The notes under the pieces were generated by a model. That model had not been told where the DNA came from, made no database searches, and saw nothing but the letters and a program-made list of their open reading frames with translations. A program made the translations under genes and the position numbers. Positions 53,101 through 64,000 of a DNA stretch of 64,000 bases are shown here, one piece after another; the stretch's first letter is position 1; the number at the start of each line of letters is the position of its first letter. Source of the stretch: Dipteris shenzhenensis (Eukaryota > Polypodiophyta > Polypodiopsida > Gleicheniales); NCBI GenBank assembly GCA_047967505.1, contig CM106540.1; one strand, 5' to 3'.

Positions 53101-56100
53101 TTAGAGGGGTTTGTGATACTGAAGGCATCTTCAAACTGAGTCACAATTTAGTGTTTCACTGGTGTGACTTTCTACTACCACTTCAATTATGGGTCCTTGC
53201 ATAGGTCCTAGATGTTATTGTGCATGGCAAATGCCTCTTTGTTGTGGCTGCCTACAAGTAGCATGGATTCGGGCTGCAATAAGGTGCCTCTTTGACTTAT
53301 GTATATTGTGTTAGTGGACTGCTCGGTCTTGGACAAACAAATCAAAATTGCATAGGCACATTCATGGATGGAAATATCTAGGGTGACTGGCTTGAGTGTA
53401 GTGAAGAGATTGAGGCGAGGGGAGCTAGAGTTTATCAAGTCAATCTATGTGCAAGCCTTGTAGTCTATAGGAATTGGTGTCCATGGGGCACTTGGCATAA
53501 AACTCCAATTGCTAAGGTGGCAATGGGATTATATTCAACCCATCCAAAAGTGGCTCCACTTTTGGAACTCGCTCAGGTGAAATTTGGGTGGCCATCTAAA
53601 AAATGGGGATGGCAAACACCTATATGATCTTGTCAAAAAGATCCCCACCAAGGGAGTTTGAGTCCCTATGTTGCTTCTTGGCTCAAGATTGGCAAACTGA
53701 GCCAAGGGAGACACCGTATGCCCTTCTTTCAAAGGAAAACCAAGTGGATTTGAGTTCCCACCTTGACCTTTAGCTCAAAAAACTCTAAGCTTGTAGGATC
53801 TAGCAATAGTAGGGCTAGAGACGTGTCATCATCAGTAGTGGATTTGGATTGACACGAAGTAGTTGTACCTCTAGAGCTTATGTGGCTGGCTTTTGGATCA
53901 TTGGCCAAGGACATGAGGGAGATCCTAAGAGAGGTGTTGGGGTCCTTCTTGGCCCACTACCAAATCATCATCATCAATCCTTATACACCTGGGTAGCTTT
54001 TCTAGGTGCTTGTCAGGGGCTTGGAGGACTTGGATAAGAGACTGCAACATGGAATAATTTACCAACTTTTGTTTGAGCCAAGTGTTCTTGGCTCACAACC
54101 CTTCCAATTCTTCCAGAGCCTAGTGGAGCTGTGCATTTGGAGTTTTACTTCCTCAACCTCCTCTTGAAGAGCTTGCTGCTTGGCCTACACCTGTTGTGTG
54201 TCCTATAGTGCTTTCTACAGCCGAGCAACTTCTATTGCCAACATCTCTTGGGAAGTGTTATAGTCGAGCATAGTTTCTCCACCTCACACTATAGGTTGCC
54301 ATAATCCCATTGTATCTTGGTGTGAGTGTGTTGGAGCTAGCTATGAGGCTCCACTAACTCATCATACATGGTGCACTGACTATCCAAATACTCATGTAGG
54401 CTATCCCTCTTCACACTAAGGGTGGTCTGTGCTTTCCAAAGACTAGCTGTGTTCTTCTAAAAGAAATCAGCCAAGTAGTCTTGTACTATGTTTGGAGTAA
54501 GAGATTTTGATTCATTACCTAGGGAGGGAGCCAGTGGTTGGCTAGATAATCCAGTGCCATGAACATATCCTCCCTCAAACAGTGCCAATATGTCTCTCTA
54601 TGGAGTATCTATTTGTGTGATCATTTTTATGCAACATAGGGTCAAGGGGGAAATTACCAACTGAGGGCAAAGCTAGGAGAAGTTTTGGAGGCACTGTAGA
54701 GTGGCTAGACTACTTGATGCTATGGCAACCACTTGTTCTTTTTGTGTCTTCTTCTCAGCATGTGGTCCCACTCATTGTTCTGGTTTCTAAGGCTCTTCAT
54801 TTTTTCTTGCTCCTAGTGCTTGGAGCCTTCCCTATCTCTATCATGCTTACTTGCAACTTTCGAGTTAGATCTAGTGCATTTTGACTTGGAATCCTGAGAT
54901 ATGGAGGGGAACTTGCACTCCCATCACTCTCACCCTTTGACTTGTCCTATTCACTTCCCTTTTCCTCACAATATGAGTTGTCCTACTCACTTCCCTTTTC
55001 CTCAATACTTTTCTACTTTGTGCCACATGCACTTGCTCCAGTGCACCTAGTGTGGGAAGAGTGTTGGGCCACTGCACTTCTCCGGGAACCAACCTATGAT
55101 GTAGCATGTAAAGATGGGGTCTGAGCTTGCAATGCACTTAGCCTTGGGTGACAACCTTAAGCTATGACTCAAAGGTTTTATCGAATGTGGTTAGCCAATA
55201 TACTTTACATCCTCATAGGTAGCAAGTGTTTGAGCAATGCACTAGGAAGACACATATCCACCAATGCTTTTCTTTATCCCTATGAACTCAGAGATAAATT
55301 GGAAGAAAATGCCAAGGTCTTCATTAAGGGAATTTTTGATCAGATAACCCTGTGATGATGAATAACTTCCCTCCTCAAAGTACTCATCATACCTTTCATT
55401 GCCCGCCAATGCACGTGGTGCTGCCTGAAGCACTAACAAAAAAACTTCCCCCAATAATGATGTGCCAAACATGTATTCCTTGGATGACGGTGCTATGGTC
55501 CTTTGCATCATAGGAGACCAAGATCTCATTTTAAGGGATTCATTCCAAACTTTTGCCCGTGGAAGCTTTGCAAAGTGAAGAAAATGAATGTACTTCAAAA
55601 CCTCCTTGAGGGCCTCATTCAAGAAATCTATAATCAATTGAGGGGGAGCAACCCACAAAGTTGATCGGCATCACTTCTAAGAATTGTCCAAGCTGCATGT
55701 TCCTCCATGGTAAGGAATATGGTGCAAAAGGAGATGGATGAAGGTGAAAGTGGGAGAAAATGCAAAGAAAACACAGAGGGAAATAGAGTAGTAGACGATT
55801 GCAATTGTGAGTGACAAAGAAGGCAAATGTGATTCCGAGTGATGAAGGAAAATGTCCTGAGCGGAGTGTAGCCACTGGATAATGGCTAAAAATGGACATC
55901 CTATCACCTTAGTCTCTTTATGATTTAGCAAAACACCCCTATATTTGGCATGATTAGCTAAAATTAATGCCTTCATATTGGTTGAATTGCTACGTGTCTG
56001 CATGTGAGTTGCCTCATCCATTGTAACCAAACAACTTGTCGGCATGCTTTCCGCTAACACACAAGGCTTAACCAAGTCAATATTAGCCGAGTGAATTATC

Positions 56101-57090
56101 TGTGAGCCTCATTCTACTAAGAAACCTATTGCTTGGTAAGGCTTTACTTTGCTCCCATTGTACAACTTGGAAACACTCTTCCTTGTAAATCCTCAAACTA
56201 TACTATTCCATTTAAAAACACTTCACTTAACTTATACGGCCCATTCCATCCAATTTTGAAATTTGTTTTGAGGGGTCCCAACTTGGCATTACATAGTAAC
56301 ACCAACACTCATTTTTCCAAGTGTTTAGTCACAATGAGGATGACCAAAAAGCGAGCGATAAAAAATAATAAAAGATTTATAAATCCCCCATTTCAGTAGC
56401 AAAAAATAATAACTTTTTCAAAAGTCCATCTGTTTCCTCAATGCTAGAAGGTTAAACATGCATATAACTTTAAAGTCACTATAAGACTGATTTCACATCA
56501 TCCATGAGACAGTTTGCATGTTTAATTTCCAAGAATTTGTTTGTATCAAAGACAAACCCTACTACAATCAAGTTCTCTCTTTCCACTAGAGTAATTGAGA
56601 TCATCAATGCAACCTTTCACACAAGTGGGGTGTTTCCAAGGACTCCTTGCATGGATTCCATGCATATGTAAATGCTTAGCTTTTTTAACTCTATTCACTC
56701 TTGGAATAAAACCCATGTTTCTTTGTTAGTGCAAACATATCCATCCCTAATGATTTACTCTTACCTTCGACTAATCTTACCAATGCAACAAATTGACCAT
56801 AAATTCATATTTTGGTGCATTAAAGTTTACTAGATGGTTCACAAAGACATGATAATCATCTATAGTATGCCTTGCCATTTGATTTGATATGTAACATGAC
56901 TTTGTTTGAATTTGTAAATCAAAAGATACAGGGATGTGAAAATGTCATCTTTTGGGCCAAAATAGTTTAATGCGCTCCCTGTTTTGACCCAAAAGAGGAC
57001 ATTTCAAATCCATGTATTTTTGCTGTAGGATTGTTGTGAGTGTGAAACCACATGTGAGCGAATGGATTGACTTCGATTAGGACCTAGTCG
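53101..57090. other. Eroded repeat sequence, no recognisable gene
   Basis: Open frames up to 138 codons (55242-55658, minus) and 132 codons (55677-56075, minus) carry no motifs I recognise. A 27 bp near-direct repeat with TGAGTTGTCCTA and CACTTCCCTTTTCCTCA occurs at 54942-55005. The minus-strand frames may be the 3' part of the gypsy element that starts at 58620. Confidence 0.35.
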
Positions 57091-57099
57091 GGAAATTTT

Positions 57100-58620
57100 G
57101 AGCATGGCTTTGATTGGTATTTTTGGAGTTCTCTCCGGATAAACTAATCTATGCTAACACATTAGATAGCGCAAAAGTCCATTCAAATTTGGCATCCTTC
57201 TTAGTTAATTCATATAATGCAGCTAAAATCTTGGCAAAATCTCCTATGAAGCATCTATAAAAATTGAAGAAGCCCATTAAAAAATGTAATTGAATCAAAT
57301 ATTTTGGCTCTGGCATTTGCTGAACTGCATGAAGTTTACCTAGCTCGGTTTAGTTACCATCTTGTGCAATTACATGCCCGAGTATGACACTAATGTGAAC
57401 ATAGAAAACACTCTTAATTGGATTAAGTGAGATGCTTATTTGCCTGCAATGTTGCAACACCTTTTCCAAAAAGTATATATGATCATTGTCCGTAGAGTAT
57501 ACACAAAAAATGTCCAAATAAATGGCTATGAACTTGGTCAAAGAGTCCTGGAACGTTTCTACCATGAACTTTTGAAACCTTGATGGTGCATTCCTTAATC
57601 CAAAAGGCATAACCTTGGTTTCATAACGACCCCATTCTGTGATGAATGCAGTCTTAGATTGATCTTCTGGAGCTACAATGATTTGATTATTGCGACTGTG
57701 ACCTTCCATAAATGAATACATTTCATGCCTTGCAATCTGATCTTAGATCCCATCTATAAATGGTTTTTCTCATGGGCTTGCCGCCTAGCATAGTAGTCAA
57801 TTGATTAATAAGATCCCACATTTGAAGCACAAAGTCCTAGGACTCATCCTTGTTTTGTTTGAGTTCAATAAGCTTGTGCAAACATCTTCCTCGTTAATTT
57901 TCTACCTGCATCAATGCAAAGTCTTGTTTGAAGCACAAAGTCCTAGAAGGACTCATCCTTGTTTTGTTTGAGTTCAATAAGCCTAAGGAAACATCTTCCT
58001 CATTAAGTTCTTGCCTGCATCAATATTGGATTACCTCTAATCTAGCATATCAATCAAGAAAACAATCAAATTTTGTAAATTCATTGAACCATCTCTGTGC
58101 ATTTCTAACAAATGTACATGGAATATAGTCCATGTATTCTCATTTGTTGTGGCACCATTTATATGACACACCTGCAAGAAACTTTGCAGATGATTGTATG
58201 GATCTTCTTTATTGGTGCCTTTGAAAATTTGAAAATTTACCTTAATATTCTACATGGCCTTAGATTTTCCTGCTTGTTCCATAGGAGCTTCCACTCGATC
58301 AGCCCCAAGAACCTGATGTTGCTATCTCGAATGGTCCCACCAAATGTGAGATGCTAGCTCATGTTCTTCACTTTGATGGTAGCGATCAAATGTGTGACCT
58401 ACACTTGCTTCCTACTGCTGCTCTTCAAGGAGTCTTCTTTCTTCTCATTGCTTCCACCTTTGCAAACATTGCAAAAATGTCTTCTATTGTCATTTTGACC
58501 CCATGCCATTTGGTTCCTCACCTTGCAATCTGCTCCTTGTGCCTTGACCAAGATTTTCAACTTTCCTACACCAAAATAGAGACCAGTTAGCTTATGAGAT
58601 AGCTTGACATTAAGCAAGCA
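57100..58620 (-). pseudogene. Ty3/gypsy gag and reverse transcriptase remnant
   Basis: Minus strand: gag-like 58300-58030 (FKGTNKEDPYNHLQSFLQVC, LLEMHRDGSMNLQNLIVFLI), then reverse transcriptase 57721-57350 (SRNNQIIVAPEDQSKTAFIT, VMPFGLRNAPSRFQKFMVE, IAIYLDIFCVYS, GHVIAQDG) and the following region to about 57110 (LMGFFNFYRCFIGDFAKILA, KFEWTFALS). The catalytic YxDD reads YLDI, so even the reverse transcriptase core is mutated. Protease is not readable. Stops interrupt gag. Confidence 0.82.
57819..58024 (-). repeat. Tandem duplication of about 110 bp within the gypsy remnant
   Basis: GAAGCACAAAGTCCTAG, GACTCATCCTTGTTTTG, TTTGAGTTCAATAAGC and AAACATCTTCCTC occur in order twice, from about 57819 and about 57931. 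The second copy has an AAG insertion after CCTAG. Confidence 0.85.
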
Positions 58621-60574
58621 TTTATAGACTCCTGCATTCTTTGAATTAAAGTGACCGAAGTTTGTATATGCTTGCCCAATGTCTAGCTATTGAAGCTTCA
58701 TGTGGGTGGAAAAGAGAGAAAGAAAAAGAGGAAAAGAGCACTTGCTTTATTTTAAAAAGTTTGTTTTGCTAAAATGATGCTCATCATGTTTGTTGTAGCA
58801 TATTCTATGTGCACACGGACCATGGTTTGTACATAATTGGGGCCCTTTCTCCATTTGGAATACACAAGGCATGGAGAAGTCACACTATAGAGCCAAGGCA
58901 ACCTACTTCAAGAACTCAAGGCATGGTGGGTGTCACTCATACCAATGCATTACATGAGATGTTCGACTAGTTTTTTGTCCCGTGAGCCCTCCCCCAAGTG
59001 CCTTGAGCCCTCTCCCAAGTCTGGTGAGCCCACTCCCAAGTCACATATTGGTTTTTACATACTTAGCACCTTTGGGGCTATTGTTTTGTATGAAGTTTTT
59101 CAAGCATTAATAAAAGGTTCCTTTCTTTGCAACAAAACAAAAAACAAAAAACAAAAGGTTGTGAACATGAACCCTTGGAAGGACAAGGGAGACGAGAGAG
59201 CATGAAGCAGGTGTGAAAGATCAGGTTCCTACCTAGATAGATGCTACTCATATTGTTAGAGGATGGAGCCTCCTAAGAGCAACTCAAATTTTGAAAGCAT
59301 TCGTTGATACAAGTGGCTTCACAAGATGTGTTAGTTGTTGCTCTATATTTTGCCTCTATTGGAGAGTTATTCTTGCTTTGCCAAGAGATGTCCACAGAAT
59401 CAAGGGAAAACACAAGCTCACATGGTTCACCATTCATCAATGATTATGATTTCTAGCCTAATCTATATCCATAAAAGCATTCAAATTGAAAGAGTGTGAT
59501 AATATGGCGTCCAACTCCCAGTAAGCAGATTGCCAAAATGGTGAGCGATTGCCCCTAAAATACCTAAAATGGTGAGTAGATGGCAAATAATTTTTTCTTT
59601 GTATCTCTCTCTATCATCTAGCATCAGTCTCCTCTCTCATCTCTCCTCTTGTAATCTCCACCTTGCTCCCCTCCCTCTAGCTGCACTAAATCATCTAGTG
59701 GCTGGTTTGTCATCTTAGCCGCTATTTTCTCTAATGTTTTTGTTGTCCCAATCACTATTTTCTGTAATGTTTTTCATCTGCAACCAATGTAATCTCCACT
59801 ATTTTTCTTTGTCTACTCTATCTGCATAGGAAAGTATATAATAAGCAGACCAAAAGTTAGATCCATGGAACCAAGAAAAATTGTAATAGGGGAATATTCA
59901 CCCTCTCTACCTATTGCAAGTCGAACAACCACATGCACATGTCCTCCTTGTAGTTCACCTCCTACTCCTCCTCTAGTTCTTGGATGAGTAAGCTCAAAAG
60001 ACCTGTCAAACAAAATACTAGTTTGGGAAAGTTCGGGGGGAATTTTTGTGTGATCATCTCCTCACTAGGAAGAGAGTTCTTTGAACCTAGCCTTCTCATT
60101 CCTCTTCTCACCCAAGCTTTCAGATCCTTGTCCCAATGGTGTCACTTCATGAGCTTTCCCAAATCAATCCTTATCCAACTGGGTAGTCAATCCTCCTGAC
60201 CAAGGGGGTATCGCTCTTTTCTTTCTCTTCCTCCGAAAAGTGTCATTTCAATTGGCAACACTACATCTAGGGCATCCATGGCCTATCCACCATTGAGCCA
60301 TTCTATGTCTATTGTATTTGTATGATTGCAGGCTTTGAGGGAGTGCCATAGGTAGAAATTTGTTGGGTCTGTGGCACTTTTTCCCATGGAGAATGTCAAA
60401 GGGGATATGGAGGCACTTTTGTTGCTTTATGAAGGGAGGCATGGGCAATGGAAGCTCTATTGGGATACTTGACTACCCAACCTGTCATAGATGGGAGTCT
60501 TCCTTCTTTCTATGGAGTTGTGTGCCAATTTTTGATGGGGCTTGTGGACATGTAGAGGGAAAAAAAATGATGGG
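58621..60574. other. Spacer with a possible retroposon tail
   Basis: No gene. At 59128-59156 an A-rich tail (CAACAAAACAAAAAAC, repeated) follows AGCATTAATAAAAGGTTCC, as at the 3' end of a LINE or SINE in + orientation. I find no clear target duplication. Confidence 0.3.
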
Positions 60575-60677
60575 GTCGGCAAACCCCCCCCCAAAAAAAA
60601 TAAACCATGGCATACCGATGTTTGGCAAGTTGAAGTGGCATGCCATATCGCATTAACAATAGGGGTGGTTTGCTGAC
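60575..60677. repeat. Short inverted repeat
   Basis: GTCGGCAAACCCCCCC at 60575-60590 and GGGGTGGTTTGCTGAC at 60662-60677 pair at 14 of 16 positions around a loop of about 70 bases. Possibly a small fold-back element; no target duplication seen. Confidence 0.45.
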
Positions 60678-61039
60678 CATCGGCATGCTAACTTGGTAAG
60701 TTTTTATTTTTTATTTTTTATTTTGATTGAGAGGCACGATGCATCATTGAGAGTATGTTTTTTGATGTGATTATACTCTTTGCATTTAGCCATCCTTTTT
60801 CTTTGCAATCTACTTTCATTTGCCTCCTCATCAATCGTGCCACAGCAACACCTGTGCCATGTCAACTTGTCAATTACAATTTTCACAATTTACCTTAAAG
60901 AATTGTTACCAGTCCTACATAGCATGATGGCAAACTCTAAAGCACAGTCTTAGCGTCTTCATCCTCAGCTCTCAAACCCAAGGCATAATTACTTTTTTTT
61001 TCCATTGAACCTTGTGACAAACCCTTTAACCATGGAGGG
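60678..61039. other. Spacer, nothing recognised
   Basis: AT-rich; no motifs. Confidence 0.3.
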
Positions 61040-61500
61040 TTTTTCTAACTATGAGCTCCTAGGTTTTAGGTTTGTTCAATCAACATAGCACACTAGGGTA
61101 TTGCATCTATTTGGGCACAATTCTTGTTTTCTCTATGGCTTAGCTGGTCATGTGGTCAAAAACTATCTCTAGAAAAAGAATAAGCCTAGATCCCATTCAG
61201 TTCCACCTCCCAATAAATGCAATAAGCCCAAAACCCAATTAGCCCCACCTCCCAAGCCTGTACGGAGTTGCTTCTATAGAGACGTGGGTTCCCAAAGTGC
61301 GTACCTCTAGTAAAAATATTGAGGTGCCTTTAGTGAAAGGGGGACCTCCTCCAATCCCAATATATCTCCTAAGTAGGATAGATAAAGAGTCCCACTTTTG
61401 TTTGCACTATGATTCTATTGAAGACCTTGCAGAGAATGAAACTAAAGAGTGGATTAAGGAGAACCAAGACATCATGCAAGATGGTGGATGGTGATCCAAG
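61040..61500 (+). pseudogene. Possible LINE ORF1 fragment with zinc-knuckle trace
   Basis: The + strand reads CFLYGLAGHVVKNYL, which fits a zinc knuckle with two Cys replaced by Tyr. It is followed by Pro/Lys-rich linkers and an open frame 61297-61494 (PPPIPIYLLSRIDKESHFCL). The order knuckle then basic linker fits plant LINE ORF1. Weak. Confidence 0.3.
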
Positions 61501-61899
61501 GATTTTAAGGAGGATATCAATAGGACTGCGATAGTCGCCCTAGAGCTCGGGGTCCCATGCTCCCAGGTGAAACACAAGGTGTAGATGATATCCTGCCAAG
61601 GTAGCCGACGGTGGAATAGGATGCTCATGCTTCACTAGACTACAACAAGCAACCCAAATGTTCCATGTCATGATATTGGCTACTACCTCCCAAATGCTAT
61701 CCTTCGGAGAGGAATGGGGATCATGGCTATCAGGAGGGGCCGCCTCATGGATCTCTATCCTCTAAATGCTTGGACCTTGTATCCGCTAAGCTAGATAGAC
61801 CTCATTAATTTGGAACTTGTGACCTCCCTCAGTCAAGCAGGCCACCATGCCACCATCCCCTAGGTGTAGGCCATCATCCCCTAGGTGTAGTCCCTCCAA

Positions 61900-63280
61900 A
61901 GGCTCTGTACGCAGATCATAATCTTGAGGGTAAATGCCCCTCCACTTGCATCTACCCCAACCACAGGCCTATGGGCAAGCCTCTATGGGCGGCTAGCTAG
62001 AAGAAGTAGGAGATCTTCCTCGACCACAAATTGGACCATAGATGTGTCCAAAACCTGGAACAGCGGACCTCCTCCTAGGACACCCTTTGGGTCACCCAAT
62101 ACCTCTCTCTCAAAGGGGTCCAAGTCGAAGAGTCCATCTAAAGTCTCTTGCCAATCCGAGTGGTAGAGCAAAAGAAGGGCACCTCGTCCACCTTCACGAT
62201 GAGGCCGATCATGGAAGGCCAAAGCCATTCTCTTGGATCCCACTGCACCTCCCTCTTCTTAAAGCTAGAGGTGCCATCTAGGGGCATCCTGATTGAGGAT
62301 GCTAGGAGGATCAATGTGTCACTCCTTCCCCAAACAGCCCATAACTCTGATCATCTACCAATGAGCCCCATCCAAACTCCCATCCATCCCTGGGTCTCTC
62401 TCAGTGAGTGCCTGAAGTATGCCTCTAGGCCCTGCACCAAAGAAATTAGGCGACATGCTGCCTCATTGAATCATCATCTTCAAGGGGGCCCCAGTCTGAG
62501 AAAATTGATCCAACCATCTGCTTTCCATCCACATGTGGAGTCCCTCCTCCCAAGACTTAGGGATGGCTAGGTCAATCTCCCTCATCCGCTGCCTTGCCCC
62601 TCGCATATGCGCTATGGCTCCATGAGCACGGATGAGGCCCCTTGGTAATCTCTGCTAGAACCTATGGAGGCTCCTCATCATGGGGCAACCCTTCCTAGTA
62701 AGGGGGGCCTCTAAGAAGATCTATCTGTGTGAATGTTGCCACTGCCCCCAATGCATGGGGTGTTCTTGAGAAGCCCTCGTTTAAGAGGAGCTTCCAAGGC
62801 TCTGCACTAGAGGGGAGGCTATGCACAACCAAATTGCCCAAGAGGGCTCAGCTCTGCATCTCCAGATCAATGATACCCAAGCCTCGCAATGCCTATGGCA
62901 TGATCACCATTTGCCAAGTGACCCGGCCTCTGGTGTTCCTCGTGCCGTCTGATCCTGCCCAAAGGAAATTCCGAACCAAATAGTGGCAAGAAGGATTTAC
63001 TTTTCTACTAAGGCACGGCCCACTAGGGAGAGTTTGGTTGAGCTCTAGTAGAGAAGCTTGCGCCAAACACTCTCAAGAATCGGGGTGATGTGTTGCTTTG
63101 CTATAATATCGATACCCACCTGGCACCCAAGGTATCTCACTGTTTGGCCCTGCAGTATCCTGTGGAAGCCAAAGGCACTCCCTACTCTTGAATCTCTTGA
63201 GTCTCTTCATAGCCTGTGAAGAAACCAATGGACTTTGTCTAGTTTTTCTGTGCACCCGAGGCCTCACAATAAATAGCAAG
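61900..63280 (-). pseudogene. LINE reverse transcriptase C-terminal remnant
   Basis: Minus strand: EIPWVPGGYRYY (compare the common YLG.(Q/V)G block), KLSLVGRALVEK and ILLATIWF (LSLAGR...LL.T.W in plant LINEs), RNFLWAGSDGTRNTRGRVTW, then LRGLGIIDLEMQS. Several stops and frame changes. Orientation is opposite to the ORF1-like fragment at 61.0-61.5 kb, so the two are separate insertions or were rearranged. Confidence 0.72.
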
Positions 63281-63509
63281 GGTTCCCCAAACTCTCTCCG
63301 AACTCACTATGGTGCCCTCTACATACAATGCATGACATAGAAGAATAGGGTGTTTTGTTAGATATGCTCAATGCCCCACCCTCCTGGTAACCACCAGTGG
63401 TCCAAGGTGCTCAAGTTGTAAGGCCCCCATATGAGGAGAAGCCATGTGTGAGCCTGGGACACTGGATGGATCTTGACTTGCATGTCAGATGAGGTCTATC
63501 AACGAGACT
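63281..63509. other. Spacer before the edge LTR
   Basis: Nothing recognised. Confidence 0.3.
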
Positions 63510-64000
63510 GTTGATGGTAGAAAGGTGATTGTGTGGGAGCCCCTTATTCTTGCTGGGCCTGGGGGCCAATTGGCCCCCAACTAGGGGGTCCTAGGGGGCC
63601 AGCGGCCCCCTTGGTGGGGGTTCAGGGGCAGGAGCCCCCGAGGCGACGGTATAGGAAATATTCCTTGAATATTCCATGGACGACTAGTCGATTCCACTGA
63701 CTAGGTTGACTGGTTGGCTCCACCGACTAGGTCAACTGGTCAACTCCACCGACTACGTTGATCCGACTACCGCCCTCATAGCTATAAAGAGGCGACCTCC
63801 TCAGTCCATTGTATCAGATCAGTTTAGATCAGATCAGATCTTCCAGCTAGTAGCTCTTCACCTAGTATCTGTCTAGATCGCCATCTAAGCTCCACTATGG
63901 GAGCACACGGGTGGATGGAACCATCATCTGTACTACATCAGTATTGAAGGAAAAGTTTGTTCCTCTCCAGTTTGCTGTGTACTCTCTATTCTTTGTTCAG
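63510..64000 (+). repeat. LTR-like sequence running off the window end
   Basis: Begins about TGTTGATGG and has G/C-rich GGGGGCC blocks. Four degenerate CGACTA(G/C)(G/T)T(T/C)(A/G)A-type words, GACTAGGT(C/T)(A/G)ACTGG among them, lie at 63680-63765, followed by AGCTATAAAGAGGCG (TATA box) near 63779 and ATCAGATC repeats. Typical U3-to-R layout. The end is outside the window. Confidence 0.45.

Noticed and set aside
1-64000. CRISPR arrays, tRNA or rRNA genes
   Set aside because: The window is eukaryotic; the regular repeats found are tandem repeats or palindromes without spacer logic, and I saw no tRNA or rRNA sequence beyond the retroelement primer sites.

Overview
This window is nuclear DNA of a land plant. 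It holds a plastid ClpS1 adaptor gene, an A-type plant cytochrome P450 and a broken plant-type polyphenol oxidase. The rest is mostly Ty1/copia, Ty3/gypsy and LINE debris, gene density is very low, and all intact genes have GT-AG introns. The repeat load fits a large-genome plant such as a fern, lycophyte or gymnosperm, but I cannot fix the lineage from sequence alone.

Layout. 0.66-1.36 kb: two-exon CLPS1 (+). 2.2-12.7 kb: two fragments of one LTR-element family enclosing a 5.5 kb copia element (4827-10301, minus, AAGGC target duplication), plus a 365 bp poly-A retroposon with a 16 bp target duplication. 13.3-19.2 kb: gypsy and LINE remnants. 21.4-25.8 kb: copia integrase remnant, polyphenol oxidase pseudogene, tandem repeats and a possible solo LTR. 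26.6-27.6 kb: LINE remnant. 28.8-30.5 kb: intact two-exon P450 (+). 32.8-44.6 kb: an 11.7 kb terminal-inverted-repeat DNA transposon. 44.7-52.4 kb: a pyrimidine-rich low-complexity tract split by a second copia element (46237-51715, minus, CTCCC target duplication). 53-64 kb: gypsy and LINE debris and an LTR-like edge.

The part worth attention is the transposon at 32839-44586. It has 33 bp terminal inverted repeats (30/33 matching) and a near-perfect 8 bp target duplication. It carries four multi-exon genes in the order A(+) B(-) C(+) D(-). D is a DDE-type transposase-like gene whose three acidic residues remain, but it has a frameshift and an internal stop. B is an open 514-residue protein with an H3-like N-terminal tail and histone fold, followed by a C48 (Ulp1/SENP-type) cysteine peptidase domain. 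The His-to-acid and acid-to-Cys spacings (17 and 49) equal those of yeast Ulp1, but Asn sits in the Asp position. C is an open 564-residue protein with basic nuclear-signal-like clusters, an acidic middle and a lysine-rich tail. A is a protein of about 353 residues with a possible ubiquitin-like C-terminal segment. B and C diverge from a shared promoter with three CACGTG palindromes. On each side of that promoter, in introns or predicted introns, lie three copies of a 73 bp imperfect palindrome; the right-hand three are exactly 205 bp apart.

My working inference is that this element carries its own chromatin toolkit (H3-like histone, SUMO/Ub-type peptidase, acidic partner, possible Ub-like protein) and a repeated palindromic site. 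I know of no described system with this combination. The host genes CLPS1 and the P450 look ordinary and unrelated to it.
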